Source: a virus. Taken from it: a stretch of DNA of 64,000 nt. Below are positions 32,731 to 42,195 of the stretch, in pieces. The translations under genes and the position numbers were made by a program. Location of the stretch: positions 62,001-126,000 of IMG/VR virus record IMGVR_UViG_3300027499_000005; one strand, written 5' to 3'. Within the stretch, counting starts at the first letter, position 1, and each line of letters starts with the position of its first letter. The notes beneath the pieces are model-generated. The model was not told the DNA's origin. It was given only the letters and a program-made list of their open reading frames with translations, and made no database searches.

Positions 32731-34881
32731 ATGAAAGCAACCCAAAGATTTGTATTCGTTTGCGAAAATAACTATAAGCAGAGAACTCTTCCTACCGTTG
32801 ACACCACCACACCGAATATCGTCCAAAGAAATATCAAAGATAGATTTAGACAAATAATCGGAAACTATTGGTATCCAAGACTTCCAAACGGCAAGGCAGA
32901 TCCCGGTGTTAATAACTCGGATCTTGTAGTTAACGAGAAATCTACTTTAGATTGGAACGAGAAGAAGCTTTTTCCTTTTGATATAAAGCTTGGAAGTACT
33001 TATAACTTTTCGACTTATAAGACGATTCCAACATCGATTAGCGTTACACCCATTACACTGGTAGCAGATCAGAGATTTGGACCATACCCAGATTGTTCTG
33101 CATGTTGGTACAGGTATCTGTATGGCCATGAATACGGTGATCCTACTCAGACTGTTAATAAGGTATATGGTTTCGATGTTCTAAAAATACAGGATATAGA
33201 ATCTTCGTTTACTATTGTTGACCCGACAATCGCAGCTAATACTCAAATAACGCAGAAAGTCGGAGCTTTAACCCCACTATCCATGTTGCTTTTGACAGAT
33301 GCGGGGCTTCCGACCACTCAGAGACTTTCTACAATAGGCGTCGATCTAAGTTATCTTTCATTTGGAAAAGCTTTAGAAACTGCGATCCAACAGCTAACTG
33401 GACCGATACAAACACGGGCTTCTTTGTCACAGCCTGTCGGTGGTGCTGCTCCCCCAACAACTGATTCCAATCAGGCGTATGTTTTAACCTACAATGCAAA
33501 AGTGTTTAGAGATAGCAACTTTGATAATGAAATCGCCACTTTAACAGAAGTAGAACAGAATATAGAGTCTAACTTAGATTTCAGTCTCAACGCGACAGTG
33601 GAGTTTGTACACAACTATACAGCTAGGGAATACGAGAAGATCATCAGAGAGGACACCCTTCAGCTAGGATTGAACCAGTTTGGTGGTGAAACTAAACTGG
33701 CAAACATGTATGAACATGTTCTAAACAATAAGCTCGAACCAGTAATAATAAAACTCAAGAATGAACTCGACTGTTTTGCACAGAATCTTGCAGTTTTCTT
33801 TAGAAACTCTAAGTTCGATTCAAAAGTTATCTATGTTTTATCCGAAACATTACCCTTAATAAACAAGTTTTATCCATTCCAAACCTTGCTACCATATTAT
33901 GCTAGAATAAACTTCAAGCTTCAACCAACCGGTCCTGTCGGTGGTGCCACAGAAGAAACTAGAAACGATGGTCTTGTAATGAGACACTTGCAAGAGAATC
34001 CAGCTATAGCGGAGATCAACAACTTCCGTACATTCAAGGTAACTACCGCTACTAGAAAGCGAGGAAAGAAATATCTATCTCTTTTATTGCAAGAGAGTAG
34101 AGATCTGCTTAAATCCTGGGAATATTACGAATGGGTTTTGAAGCTTGGTGAAAGGCTCAATAATATCAGATCACCAGTTTATACTGGAACATATATCTCA
34201 CCAGTAGACTCGTTACCATTAGACAGCATCATCCTGAACAACAAGACGAAATCTGCTTACGCTACCAGTGGAGACAATACTCCAGATACAGCTTATGCTT
34301 TGGCTACATCAGCATTGCATATAAAGATCGCAGATCTTGTCAAGTTCTATGGTAGAAGCTACCCAGAAATGTTGAAAGGAGATAAGCCACACAAAGAAGT
34401 CATTGCTTACAAAGTAGTGAAATACTCCGGTGTTAATGCTCCAGCTATAGCTAATACTAACGAAATATTAGAAACAACTTTATACACTACTTTATTTGGC
34501 GATAATGGTATTATCAACCAAGGCAATGCAACGCCTGTACAAGAAATGTGGTTCTTCAACACGACTAAAGAAGAAGTGGTAAACTATGTCGATACGCAGA
34601 TTATGAGTGATCGATTCTATACTTACATTGTATATGCATATTTAGTTGTGTTAGAGAATGAATACTTCTACACAAATGTCGGTAACACTAAGCTTCCGTG
34701 CGAAGAAAAGTATATGGACTTTGGAGTAGAAGAAACCTTCGAACTACCAAGCGTACCACTTGTAGAGTCGTCACGCCCAGCACCGACAGGCACTATTAAC
34801 CCAAGCAGAGTAGTGGGTTCTGGCAGGACACAACCACCAGAAAACGCACCAACCATAACAAGAATCGAGAGGACAAGGTAA
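32731..34881 (+). CDS. Tail structural protein, unknown family (716 residues)
   Basis: ATG with TAGGATC upstream. Mixed alpha/beta; a CSACWY cysteine pair lies at about residues 122-127. The C-terminal 40 residues are a Pro/Thr/Arg-rich tail. It sits between two other large structural proteins with 5-20 base gaps, so it belongs to the same late operon. No domain that I can name. Confidence 0.55.
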   Translation: MKATQRFVFVCENNYKQRTLPTVDTTTPNIVQRNIKDRFRQIIGNYWYPRLPNGKADPGVNNSDLVVNEKSTLDWNEKKLFPFDIKLGSTYNFSTYKTIPTSISVTPITLVADQRFGPYPDCSACWYRYLYGHEYGDPTQTVNKVYGFDVLKIQDIESSFTIVDPTIAANTQITQKVGALTPLSMLLLTDAGLPTTQRLSTIGVDLSYLSFGKALETAIQQLTGPIQTRASLSQPVGGAAPPTTDSNQAYVLTYNAKVFRDSNFDNEIATLTEVEQNIESNLDFSLNATVEFVHNYTAREYEKIIREDTLQLGLNQFGGETKLANMYEHVLNNKLEPVIIKLKNELDCFAQNLAVFFRNSKFDSKVIYVLSETLPLINKFYPFQTLLPYYARINFKLQPTGPVGGATEETRNDGLVMRHLQENPAIAEINNFRTFKVTTATRKRGKKYLSLLLQESRDLLKSWEYYEWVLKLGERLNNIRSPVYTGTYISPVDSLPLDSIILNNKTKSAYATSGDNTPDTAYALATSALHIKIADLVKFYGRSYPEMLKGDKPHKEVIAYKVVKYSGVNAPAIANTNEILETTLYTTLFGDNGIINQGNATPVQEMWFFNTTKEEVVNYVDTQIMSDRFYTYIVYAYLVVLENEYFYTNVGNTKLPCEEKYMDFGVEETFELPSVPLVESSRPAPTGTINPSRVVGSGRTQPPENAPTITRIERTR

Positions 34882-34886
34882 ACAAA

Positions 34887-36917
34887 ATGGCTTCTAGTAC
34901 AGATTTTATCACAACTATGGCTTCGTTTTATGCCTCTTCCTTAAGGTCTGGGTTGGCATATAACTTTGCGTATGATTTAGCTCTGGCAAACACGGCAAAA
35001 CAGTACAACTTTAGCTGTACTCCAAGTCTACAAGAGCTAAAACTTCGTTTGATAATCAATCCAAATGGATGTTTTGGGCTAAAAGCTACTCCATTTTTGG
35101 AGTCTGCAACGCAAGAAAATAACAAATATCCACCGGAAATAGTAAAGCTTATTGCTATCCTAGGGCCAGAAGTAGCTCAACAGCGATTGACTGAGCTATT
35201 TGTTAGTGCGTTAGACGGTACTCTGATACAGAATGGAATGAATGAGACCGCTGTTAACTCAATCGTAGCCAAGATGCTCGATTATATAGCCAAGGGATGT
35301 ATAAATGTAAGGCTTGCTTGCGAGTGCGACAACGCTTCACAAGATCCATGTAGAGTTGTATCGTCTATGACGGTTGGAAAAAATGCAAGATATGCATTAC
35401 CAAAAGCCGCTGCTGATGAACTAACCGAAAAAGTAGAGAACTTAATAAATAATATCTCTGGTACCAACTACGAGATTGAGAATCTAACAGTTAGAGAGCT
35501 TAATGAGATCGAAAGAATATTCGAAGATACATTAAACATCCTATACAACAATAATCAAATATCTGTAGATCCAAACTCTGGTGAGGTCAAAGCAGTAATC
35601 GATGATTTCTTTGATCAAGCTAAAGAAAGAAATCCTCAAGATAGAACCAAAATAATGGGATTTGATGGTGGCGATTTTGCAGTACTACTATCGCTACTTA
35701 ACTCCAATGGGCAGTTCCCAAGAATCGCGTCAGTTTATAGCAGACTGATGAATAGGCTTAGTAACAAGCTGGGCAGATTGGCTAGTGTTTCCACACAAAA
35801 CAACTCATTTGCTATAACACCAGATTATAGTGCTAACTCTGTGCTTTTTAGCAGCGTGATACAGTTCGAATCAAAGAATGTAAGCTGCGATCCGAATAAA
35901 TATCCACTATCATCACCAGACTCAAAGATTAACATTACATGTGAATGTAAAGAGGAAAGACCAGATAGGTGTAGCATTTCGTTCTTGGCTAATGTTGTTA
36001 CAAAGCCAATGATCTATGAAGTCCCTTACTTCTATGCTTCTGGCAGAGCAGTAGCAGAACTTCCTACCCCTCCAGACGTACAGTTCATTCCTTATAAAGA
36101 TGTTGATAATACCCTTTTAATAAACTTGAACACTACAGCCGGTAAGTATACTACCAAGTTTGTTCCGATCACTATGGAAGACGAGGACTATCTTTCAAGG
36201 CTTGCAAGTTCTAGAGGTATTTCAACAGATGCATTGTTCGATTTCGAAGGAGATCCTGATGTTCAATATTACGAAGCCTTCAGGATTGACTTCCATCCAA
36301 CAACGTATAAAGATTTTGCTCTCGCAGAGATGTACACTTTCCAAAACTATCGCGATGGTTTTGATAGGTTTAGAAACAGATCAGTATTCAGAGATGTAGA
36401 TATTAAAGCCTATTCGAATGCAATCTCGCAAGAACATTCATTTATGCCAAACAAGAAATACTATTACATTTTTAGAACTATCGATATCAACGACAACATC
36501 TCAAATCCATCAAAGGTATTTGAAGTTGAGATGATAAATAACGGTGGAGCAATCTTCCCCGTCATTAGAACAGTAGATTTCTTGAAGCCGAAAGTACTTA
36601 CTGATAAAGCGGAAATGAGAAGATTAATGCTTCTAACTCCTGCTAGATCGCAAACTGATATTCTCAGTATTTCAACAGAAATGGTCGAAGAACTCGGATA
36701 TACTTCTGCTGCTGATGCTGTTCGAAACTTGAAACTTTCTAGTGCTGCTGAGAACTCTATTTGGGATAAGAGATTTAAGATAAGGTTTACTTCTTTGGAT
36801 ACAGGAAGAATGTTGGATATAAATATCAACCCAACTGTCAGAATAGTAGATCCAACAAATCTCTGTGGACCAAAGGGAATGAACAACAATCCTTCTGGTC
36901 AAGGCAGCACGACATAA
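34887..36917 (+). CDS. Tail structural protein with duplicated CEC cysteine motif and FN3-like end
   Basis: 676 residues. Two similar cysteine motifs occur: ACECDNASQDPCRV at C145/C147 and TCECKEERPDRCSI at C352/C354, each CEC-x6-7-C followed by a beta strand and a Lys-rich turn, suggesting an internal duplication and possible metal or disulfide sites. Residues about 505-560 (NKKYYYIFRTIDINDNISNPSKVFEVEM) look like the F and G strands of an FN3-type domain, a motif frequent in tail proteins of this type. It starts 5 bases after the previous gene with ACAAGG upstream. Tail component by context; exact role unknown. Confidence 0.55.
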   Translation: MASSTDFITTMASFYASSLRSGLAYNFAYDLALANTAKQYNFSCTPSLQELKLRLIINPNGCFGLKATPFLESATQENNKYPPEIVKLIAILGPEVAQQRLTELFVSALDGTLIQNGMNETAVNSIVAKMLDYIAKGCINVRLACECDNASQDPCRVVSSMTVGKNARYALPKAAADELTEKVENLINNISGTNYEIENLTVRELNEIERIFEDTLNILYNNNQISVDPNSGEVKAVIDDFFDQAKERNPQDRTKIMGFDGGDFAVLLSLLNSNGQFPRIASVYSRLMNRLSNKLGRLASVSTQNNSFAITPDYSANSVLFSSVIQFESKNVSCDPNKYPLSSPDSKINITCECKEERPDRCSISFLANVVTKPMIYEVPYFYASGRAVAELPTPPDVQFIPYKDVDNTLLINLNTTAGKYTTKFVPITMEDEDYLSRLASSRGISTDALFDFEGDPDVQYYEAFRIDFHPTTYKDFALAEMYTFQNYRDGFDRFRNRSVFRDVDIKAYSNAISQEHSFMPNKKYYYIFRTIDINDNISNPSKVFEVEMINNGGAIFPVIRTVDFLKPKVLTDKAEMRRLMLLTPARSQTDILSISTEMVEELGYTSAADAVRNLKLSSAAENSIWDKRFKIRFTSLDTGRMLDININPTVRIVDPTNLCGPKGMNNNPSGQGSTT

Positions 36918-36947
36918 AGAAGAAAAAGACTTTATTCTTATACGACA

Positions 36948-36955
36948 CTATTTAT
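36948..36955 (+). promoter_or_regulatory. Late-promoter-like element CTATTTAT
   Basis: Exact copy, ending 17 bases before the ATG at 36973, in a 55-base gap. A weak ATAAAG/CTTTAT inverted repeat lies just upstream of it. Confidence 0.55.
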
Positions 36956-36972
36956 AATGCAGAGGAGATAAA

Positions 36973-37884
36973 ATGGCATTCTTAGATAACTCAGGCGATA
37001 TTATTCTAGACGCAGTATTAACCGATGTTGGTCGTATGAGACTAGCAAGAGGAGACGGTAGTTTTCAGATCACGGCATTCGCTTTGGGCGATGATGAAAT
37101 AGATTATAGTTTGTATAACGCTAATCATCCAAGCGGCTCAGCTTACTACGATTTGGCTATTAAACAGACTCCAATCCTTGAATCGTTTACAAACAACTCG
37201 TCTTTCTTAAAGTCTAAGCTTATGTCAATCAACAGGTTCGATTTGTTCTATCTCCCTGTTATAAAGTTGAATCAGTTGATTAAAGGTGCTGCAAAACACA
37301 GTAGCGATGTCTTTGTCGTGACAGTTGATAACACAACTTCAACCAATGCATCATTACAAAACACTACTGGTATCCTTAATGGTTTTAATCCTAGCATCGG
37401 TGAAAACTTTATCAGGATCGACCAAGGTATCGATAACTCTGCTCAACCTCCTACAATCGAACTACAACCTGCTTTAAGAGAAACACAATATGCGATCAGA
37501 ATCCATAATGATCTTGGTTCTATTTATTCTCCTTCTGGCAATGGTGGTCAAGGTCGCGCTAGAGCTAGCTCAGTTGATGATGACGGTATTGCAACCTATT
37601 TCTTCTCGCTCACAGCAAATAACACATTCGTTACCGTCAACAGCGACACAACCACAACATCTACAAACCAAGTTATCGCAGGCTCAAGAGGTACAATCTT
37701 GCAGTTCAAGGTTGCCGCCAGCGAAAACCTAAGAAGTTCAACAGCTTTGTTTACAGAACTCGGTGGCACAGGCTTAACAGTAAACGGCGTATCGAACTTG
37801 AAATACATTGATAGTTTCATTGAGATCGAGGGTGTAACAACTGGTTACAAGATCGAAATCCCAATCAGATACATCAAGGCTTGA
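36973..37884 (+). CDS. Tail protein with the shared N-terminal module (303 residues)
   Basis: Starts at an ATG with GAGGAG upstream. Residues 1-50 carry the same module as the gene at 28197 (ILDAVLTDVGR, then GSFQITAFALGDDEIDY). The remainder is Ser/Thr/Asn-rich beta sequence of the kind found in fibre or collar proteins, ending with a GYKIEIPIRYIKA strand. It leads the last operon of tail genes before the replication module. Probably a fibre-type or baseplate-peripheral protein; binding partner unknown. Confidence 0.6.
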   Translation: MAFLDNSGDIILDAVLTDVGRMRLARGDGSFQITAFALGDDEIDYSLYNANHPSGSAYYDLAIKQTPILESFTNNSSFLKSKLMSINRFDLFYLPVIKLNQLIKGAAKHSSDVFVVTVDNTTSTNASLQNTTGILNGFNPSIGENFIRIDQGIDNSAQPPTIELQPALRETQYAIRIHNDLGSIYSPSGNGGQGRARASSVDDDGIATYFFSLTANNTFVTVNSDTTTTSTNQVIAGSRGTILQFKVAASENLRSSTALFTELGGTGLTVNGVSNLKYIDSFIEIEGVTTGYKIEIPIRYIKA

Positions 37885-37899
37885 TAAAGGAATAACAAA

Positions 37900-39009
37900 A
37901 TGGCTAGTGTTTATAAATCATTTACTTCTAATGATATCACCAATACAAGAACACTCTTGAATGAGTCGATTCCTATTACTGGCTCTATCATATCTGGAAC
38001 TTATAACGGCAATAACGTAAAATCATACTCACACGGTATGTTTACCTCAGTCTATGATTATCCTTACCTATCATCGTCTGCAAACCATATTTTTGATACC
38101 ACAGTCGTTATCGGAACGCAGTCTGGTCTTTACTCTTCCGTAACAAACCAACAAGCAAAAAAAGCAGCAATCTATAATCAGATGGCGCAAGTATTGGTTG
38201 GTTTTGACGAAACCGGTTCTGTTAGAAGATTTGATGAAGATGGAACCTTAACAACTGGCAGCAAAATCGACGGTGGTTTCGTCATGAGTTTTTCTCGTCT
38301 TTTGGTTAAGGACGAAATCAAAAAAGGTACTTTCTCGCTTGAGCTTGGCGTATCCGGTACCTTTAATACCCCATCCGATTTTACAAAACGATTGATTGTT
38401 ACTGACTCTGGTGCTGCATCCAACTACCGCGTTAACTCACCAGCCGGTGAGTATGGCATTCTTTACGCATCTAGTTCTGGTGCAACCCAAGTGTTTGCAA
38501 CAGCATCGCAGCAAGCTGGTGGTGCTAATGCTCAGCCAGTTGGGTTGGTATACTACCAAGCTGGTATAGTTGTACTTAATGCAGCATATCTGTTTTACAC
38601 CAATGGAGAAGGTGGGTTACTTACAAGTTCTGTAGTCCCAAGTGGCGTAGTCTCCGGTTCAGGCGCATCGTTGACAACTATCCTTACAGCGCAGACAATC
38701 GATTCTGGTTCTGCATTCTTGCGTAATCGTATCTATAATATATCGTTCAATAATACAACAGAACTAAACTCTACCGTTTACTTCTGCCGTGTAAATCATA
38801 ACGAGTTCAACTACAGCGCAAATCCAACCTATCTAAGTTCTAGTCAGATCCGTGTAAAGACACGCAGGACAGATCCACCAGTTGCTTACATTACTTCAGT
38901 CGGTATGTACTCTGCTGACCGTGAACTTTTGGCAGTTGCCAAACTCTCTGAGCCACTTCGCAAGGATCCAAACAACGAACTCACCCTAAGAGTCCGACTA
39001 GACTACTAA
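37900..39009 (+). CDS. Tail/fibre-type structural protein, paralogue A
   Basis: 369 residues, ATG with AAAGGAAT upstream. The sequence is Ser/Gly/Thr-rich and beta-dominated. Its C-terminal 80 residues (FNYSANPTYL, then ITSVGMYSADRELLAVAKLSEPLRKD, ending LRVRLDY) align well with the next gene's C-terminus. The middle also matches (FSRLLVKDEIKKGTFSL versus a related strand pair; VGLVYYQAGIVVLNAAY versus AGVVLYDEGFMILTGAW). So the two are diverged duplicates, probably parts of the same tail appendage. Confidence 0.6.
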   Translation: MASVYKSFTSNDITNTRTLLNESIPITGSIISGTYNGNNVKSYSHGMFTSVYDYPYLSSSANHIFDTTVVIGTQSGLYSSVTNQQAKKAAIYNQMAQVLVGFDETGSVRRFDEDGTLTTGSKIDGGFVMSFSRLLVKDEIKKGTFSLELGVSGTFNTPSDFTKRLIVTDSGAASNYRVNSPAGEYGILYASSSGATQVFATASQQAGGANAQPVGLVYYQAGIVVLNAAYLFYTNGEGGLLTSSVVPSGVVSGSGASLTTILTAQTIDSGSAFLRNRIYNISFNNTTELNSTVYFCRVNHNEFNYSANPTYLSSSQIRVKTRRTDPPVAYITSVGMYSADRELLAVAKLSEPLRKDPNNELTLRVRLDY

Positions 39010-39025
39010 TACGGGAGAGGGTGTT

Positions 39026-40189
39026 GTGTATCTTTACAAGTTCAAAGAAACTGATATTTTCACAAATCAGATCGAAGCTCAAGTAAAACAAGAGTTTTTC
39101 GTTCACAACACCAAAGTATACTACAATAAAAAAGGGTTGCAGTCAGGTTCGTTCACTACTAGCGTAGTCGGGCCTACTGGAACCCTTTCATTATTTGAGG
39201 AAAACGTAGATAGAAATGCTACTACTGGTTTGATATATCCATTTACAGTAAAGACCGGCGAGGCTGTAGCTTTTAGAGAAACTAGCGATTCTCAGTTTGC
39301 TACAGCATATGGATTAGGCCAAGTTATAACAGGCACTTATCCGTTAACTTCTTCACTTAGTAGAGAGTTCTTCGCGGCTAACAGCAGCCGTTCAAGGGTA
39401 ACTGCTCTCAAAAATACACTCAACTACTACAGAGTAAAATCACCTTTTTATAGATTCAGTTCAAGTGTTGGCGATAAAGCTACTATGGCTTTGAATCTTA
39501 TCAATATTCCAAACATTTTCTATGGTTCTAAGATCAGAAAAAACACTATCAGCCTTCAATACTATGTAACTGGTACATTAATAGGAGAACTGCAAGATGT
39601 TAGAGGAAATGGAGAACTGGTGCAAGTTGGTCCTTCAGGTTCTGTCGGTTCCGGCTCTGTTGCTGGTGTTGTCTTATATGATGAAGGATTTATGATTCTT
39701 ACCGGTGCTTGGGATATCACTAGCCAAACCTACGATTATCCTGATTCACCGGGTGTAGCAGATCAACCTAAGTGGATTTATTTTGGAACTGGTCTAAACG
39801 ACAGTTCTTCTTTGAATGCAGAGCTATCATCTAGTTATAATATTACTTTCGAAGCGACCAACTTTGTTCCAACGGTGACTATGCTTTGTGCCGCACCTGT
39901 TGGCGAGCTAGATTTCAGTAATAACCCAACGTATCTGCAATACACCCAAAGACAGAATAGATCCGCTTCTGTTTCAGATTATAGGTTTATAGAGCATAAC
40001 CTTGATATTAAAAATACTGTTTCTGCTTCGTATTTGACACAAACTGCTAGCTTTGAAAAGCAAGTATTTATCACGAAGATTGCAATCTACGATGAAAATC
40101 AAAACATTATTGGTATTGCAAAGTTAGCAAAACCGGTTAGAAAGACATTAGATAGAGATTATACTTTCAAACTAAAAATGGACTTCTAA
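39026..40189 (+). CDS. Tail/fibre-type structural protein, paralogue B
   Basis: 387 residues from a GTG; GGGAGAGG lies 5 bases upstream and no ATG is close. Its C-terminus (LDFSNNPTYLQY, KIAIYDENQNIIGIAKLAKPVRKT, ending FKLKMDF) is homologous to paralogue A, while its N-terminus diverges (LYKFKETDIFTNQIEAQVKQEF). It is the last structural gene of the tail block; its stop overlaps the RuvC-like start as TAATG, so expression of the nuclease is coupled to a structural gene. Confidence 0.6.
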   Translation: MYLYKFKETDIFTNQIEAQVKQEFFVHNTKVYYNKKGLQSGSFTTSVVGPTGTLSLFEENVDRNATTGLIYPFTVKTGEAVAFRETSDSQFATAYGLGQVITGTYPLTSSLSREFFAANSSRSRVTALKNTLNYYRVKSPFYRFSSSVGDKATMALNLINIPNIFYGSKIRKNTISLQYYVTGTLIGELQDVRGNGELVQVGPSGSVGSGSVAGVVLYDEGFMILTGAWDITSQTYDYPDSPGVADQPKWIYFGTGLNDSSSLNAELSSSYNITFEATNFVPTVTMLCAAPVGELDFSNNPTYLQYTQRQNRSASVSDYRFIEHNLDIKNTVSASYLTQTASFEKQVFITKIAIYDENQNIIGIAKLAKPVRKTLDRDYTFKLKMDF

Positions 40190-40722
40190 TGATCCTCGGA
40201 TTAGACATCTCGACAAGTATCACAGGCTTTACAATCATAGACGATTCTGGTAAAATCATAGCCAATGATGCTTGGGATTTTCGCAACAAAAAGAAGTTTG
40301 ATTGTATCTTTGATAAAGCATCGCATGTAAAGAAGCAGATCATTGAGTTATCAAAGAAATACAAAATCAAAAAGGTTTATATTGAGAAATCGTTGCAATC
40401 ATTCAGCACCGGCTTCTCATCTGCAAAAACTTTGTCAACCCTATCCTCATTCAACGGTACGGTAAGTTGGATTTGTTTTGAAGTTTTTGGCCACAAACCT
40501 GAATACATTGCTGCCACATCAGCCAGAAAGATGTGCGGCATCAAAATAGAAAAGGGCGTCAAAGCTAAAGAAGTCGTGCTGAAGCACCTGATTGACAATG
40601 AACCATCGTTCGTGTTATCTTTAACGAGAACGGGTTCTATCGCTCCTCTGTCGTATGACAAAGCGGACTCAATCATCATTGCTAAAGCAGGTTTCTTATG
40701 CGAACAAAACAACAAATCCTGA
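40189..40722 (+). CDS. RuvC-like nuclease (Holliday-junction resolvase family)
   Basis: 177 residues, close to E. coli RuvC (173). It has the RNase H-fold signature: ILGLDISTSITGFTIID (first acidic residue Asp5), VYIEKSL (Glu about 64), and YDKADSIIIAKAG near the C-terminus, giving the closing DxxD acid pair. T4 uses the unrelated endonuclease VII (gp49) to resolve branched DNA before packaging, and no such gene is in this window, so this protein may fill that role. It overlaps the primase gene by 25 bases. Substrate specificity is inferred. Confidence 0.8.
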   Translation: MILGLDISTSITGFTIIDDSGKIIANDAWDFRNKKKFDCIFDKASHVKKQIIELSKKYKIKKVYIEKSLQSFSTGFSSAKTLSTLSSFNGTVSWICFEVFGHKPEYIAATSARKMCGIKIEKGVKAKEVVLKHLIDNEPSFVLSLTRTGSIAPLSYDKADSIIIAKAGFLCEQNNKS

Positions 40723-41624
40723 CAGACGTTCTTGGACTCCCACGACGGTCGAGCGAAGAGTATCTGTATAAGTGCCCATTTTGCAAGCACCATAAGCATA
40801 AGCTAAGCGTAAACTTTGATAAGAACGTTTATAAATGCTGGATTTGTAATACAACGGGCAAAAGCATCGGTAGATTGGTCAAGTTGTTTGGGTCGTTTGA
40901 CGCCAAGCAACAGTGGTCTTATCATGAAGACGATGTTGACATTTCTAAGTTCGAAGAGCTTTTCCAAGACAAGAAGCCTCAACTGGAGACATTGATCAAC
41001 CTGCCTGAAGAGTTCGAATCTCTTGCCAACAGAACCCTTATAGACGGATCCGAGAAGCCTCTCAAATACCTCTATGAGCGCGGCCTGACGAGAGAAGACA
41101 TACTGAAGTGGAAGATCGGATGGTGCCCTTCTGGACCCTATTACGACCGTATTATCGTACCTTCGTTCAACAACGATGGATGGGTCAACTACTTCATTTC
41201 TCGTACATTTACGAATGCTTTTCCAAAGTATAAGAATCCGCAAGCATCAAAGAACGTTATCTTTAACGAGCTTTACTTAGATTGGGATCGCCCCATAACT
41301 CTGGTTGAGGGCGTATTCGATGCAATCAAGGCCGATAACGCAGTTCCACTTCTTGGGTCTACACTGACTGAGAACTCTCGTCTATTCCAAGAGATAATCA
41401 AGCGTAATGCGACGGTTTATCTTGCGCTGGATGGGGATGCTAAGAAGAAAGAAATGGACATTCTTGAAATGTTGCTTGCTTATGATAATCCTGTGTATGT
41501 GGTCGATGTTGATGGTTACAACGATGTTGGTGAAATGACAAAACAAGAGTTCCAAAAGAGAAAGAAAGAAGCCTCACTTATCGATCAGTCAAACTATTTA
41601 CTTACGAAAATGTTTAGTTTCTAA
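40698..41624 (+). CDS. DNA primase (DnaG/T4 gp61 type)
   Basis: 308 residues (T4 gp61 has 342). N-terminal zinc ribbon: CPFCKHHKHKLSVNF then YKCWICNTTG, a C-x2-C...C-x2-C site that recognises template (about residues 24-52). The TOPRIM catalytic half follows: LVEGVFDAIKAD (catalytic Glu at about 203), ALDGDAKKK (DxD), and VDVDGYNDVGEM. It would make RNA primers for lagging-strand synthesis with a helicase that is not in this window. The start lies inside the RuvC-like gene, so the two are cotranslated. Confidence 0.88.
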   Translation: MRTKQQILTDVLGLPRRSSEEYLYKCPFCKHHKHKLSVNFDKNVYKCWICNTTGKSIGRLVKLFGSFDAKQQWSYHEDDVDISKFEELFQDKKPQLETLINLPEEFESLANRTLIDGSEKPLKYLYERGLTREDILKWKIGWCPSGPYYDRIIVPSFNNDGWVNYFISRTFTNAFPKYKNPQASKNVIFNELYLDWDRPITLVEGVFDAIKADNAVPLLGSTLTENSRLFQEIIKRNATVYLALDGDAKKKEMDILEMLLAYDNPVYVVDVDGYNDVGEMTKQEFQKRKKEASLIDQSNYLLTKMFSF

Positions 41625-41643
41625 CTAAGCTATAGGAGAAAAG

Positions 41644-42183
41644 ATGAAGTTATCAAATGAAAAGCTCAAAAAACTAATGCTAGAAGAGCTTGGTCCTACT
41701 TTGCAAGAAGTCATGGATGAAATGGGTATGGAAGTCTCACAAGAACCGGAAAGTGTCGAGCTTGTGAACTACCACGGTGAAGAACTGCCTCCACCCGACA
41801 TGCTTGGAGATCCAGATTATGAAGGAGAAATGGCTCGTTTGGAACTTCTCAAAGCTTCTAGGTATGCTTGCGACCTTACCGATATGCTGAAGAATACTGA
41901 CCAACTCCCTGCTTGGATTCAGTCTAAGATTGCAAAAGCTTCGGACTATCTCAGTACAGTCAAACATTATCTATCTGACCGTATTGAGTTAGCTAAACGT
42001 GATGCCGGTGGCCACGCTGGGGCTATCGAAATCGAGTTGGACGAAATGCTAAAACACGAAGACGATAAGTGGAACGTATACGATTCGGAAGGAAAGAAAA
42101 AGCTTGGGTCTCATCCAAGCAAAAAGAAAGCCTTAGCCCAGATCGGTGCCATAGAAGCTAGTAAGGCTCGTCGCGCTAAGTGA
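41644..42183 (+). CDS. Hypothetical protein with MKL..LK...EE leader
   Basis: 179 residues, ATG with AGGAGAAA upstream. It opens MKLSNEKLKKLMLEELG, a short amphipathic helix very similar to the start of the genes at 52648 and 54013. The middle is helical and acidic. The end reads like a small domain seen in marine phage proteins: KWNVYDSEGKKKLGSHPSKKKALAQIGAIEASK (about residues 140-175). It is followed directly by a sigma70-type promoter. Unknown function; the shared leader suggests targeting to a common structure such as the prohead. Confidence 0.6.
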   Translation: MKLSNEKLKKLMLEELGPTLQEVMDEMGMEVSQEPESVELVNYHGEELPPPDMLGDPDYEGEMARLELLKASRYACDLTDMLKNTDQLPAWIQSKIAKASDYLSTVKHYLSDRIELAKRDAGGHAGAIEIELDEMLKHEDDKWNVYDSEGKKKLGSHPSKKKALAQIGAIEASKARRAK

Positions 42184-42195
42184 CATCTTTTTGAC

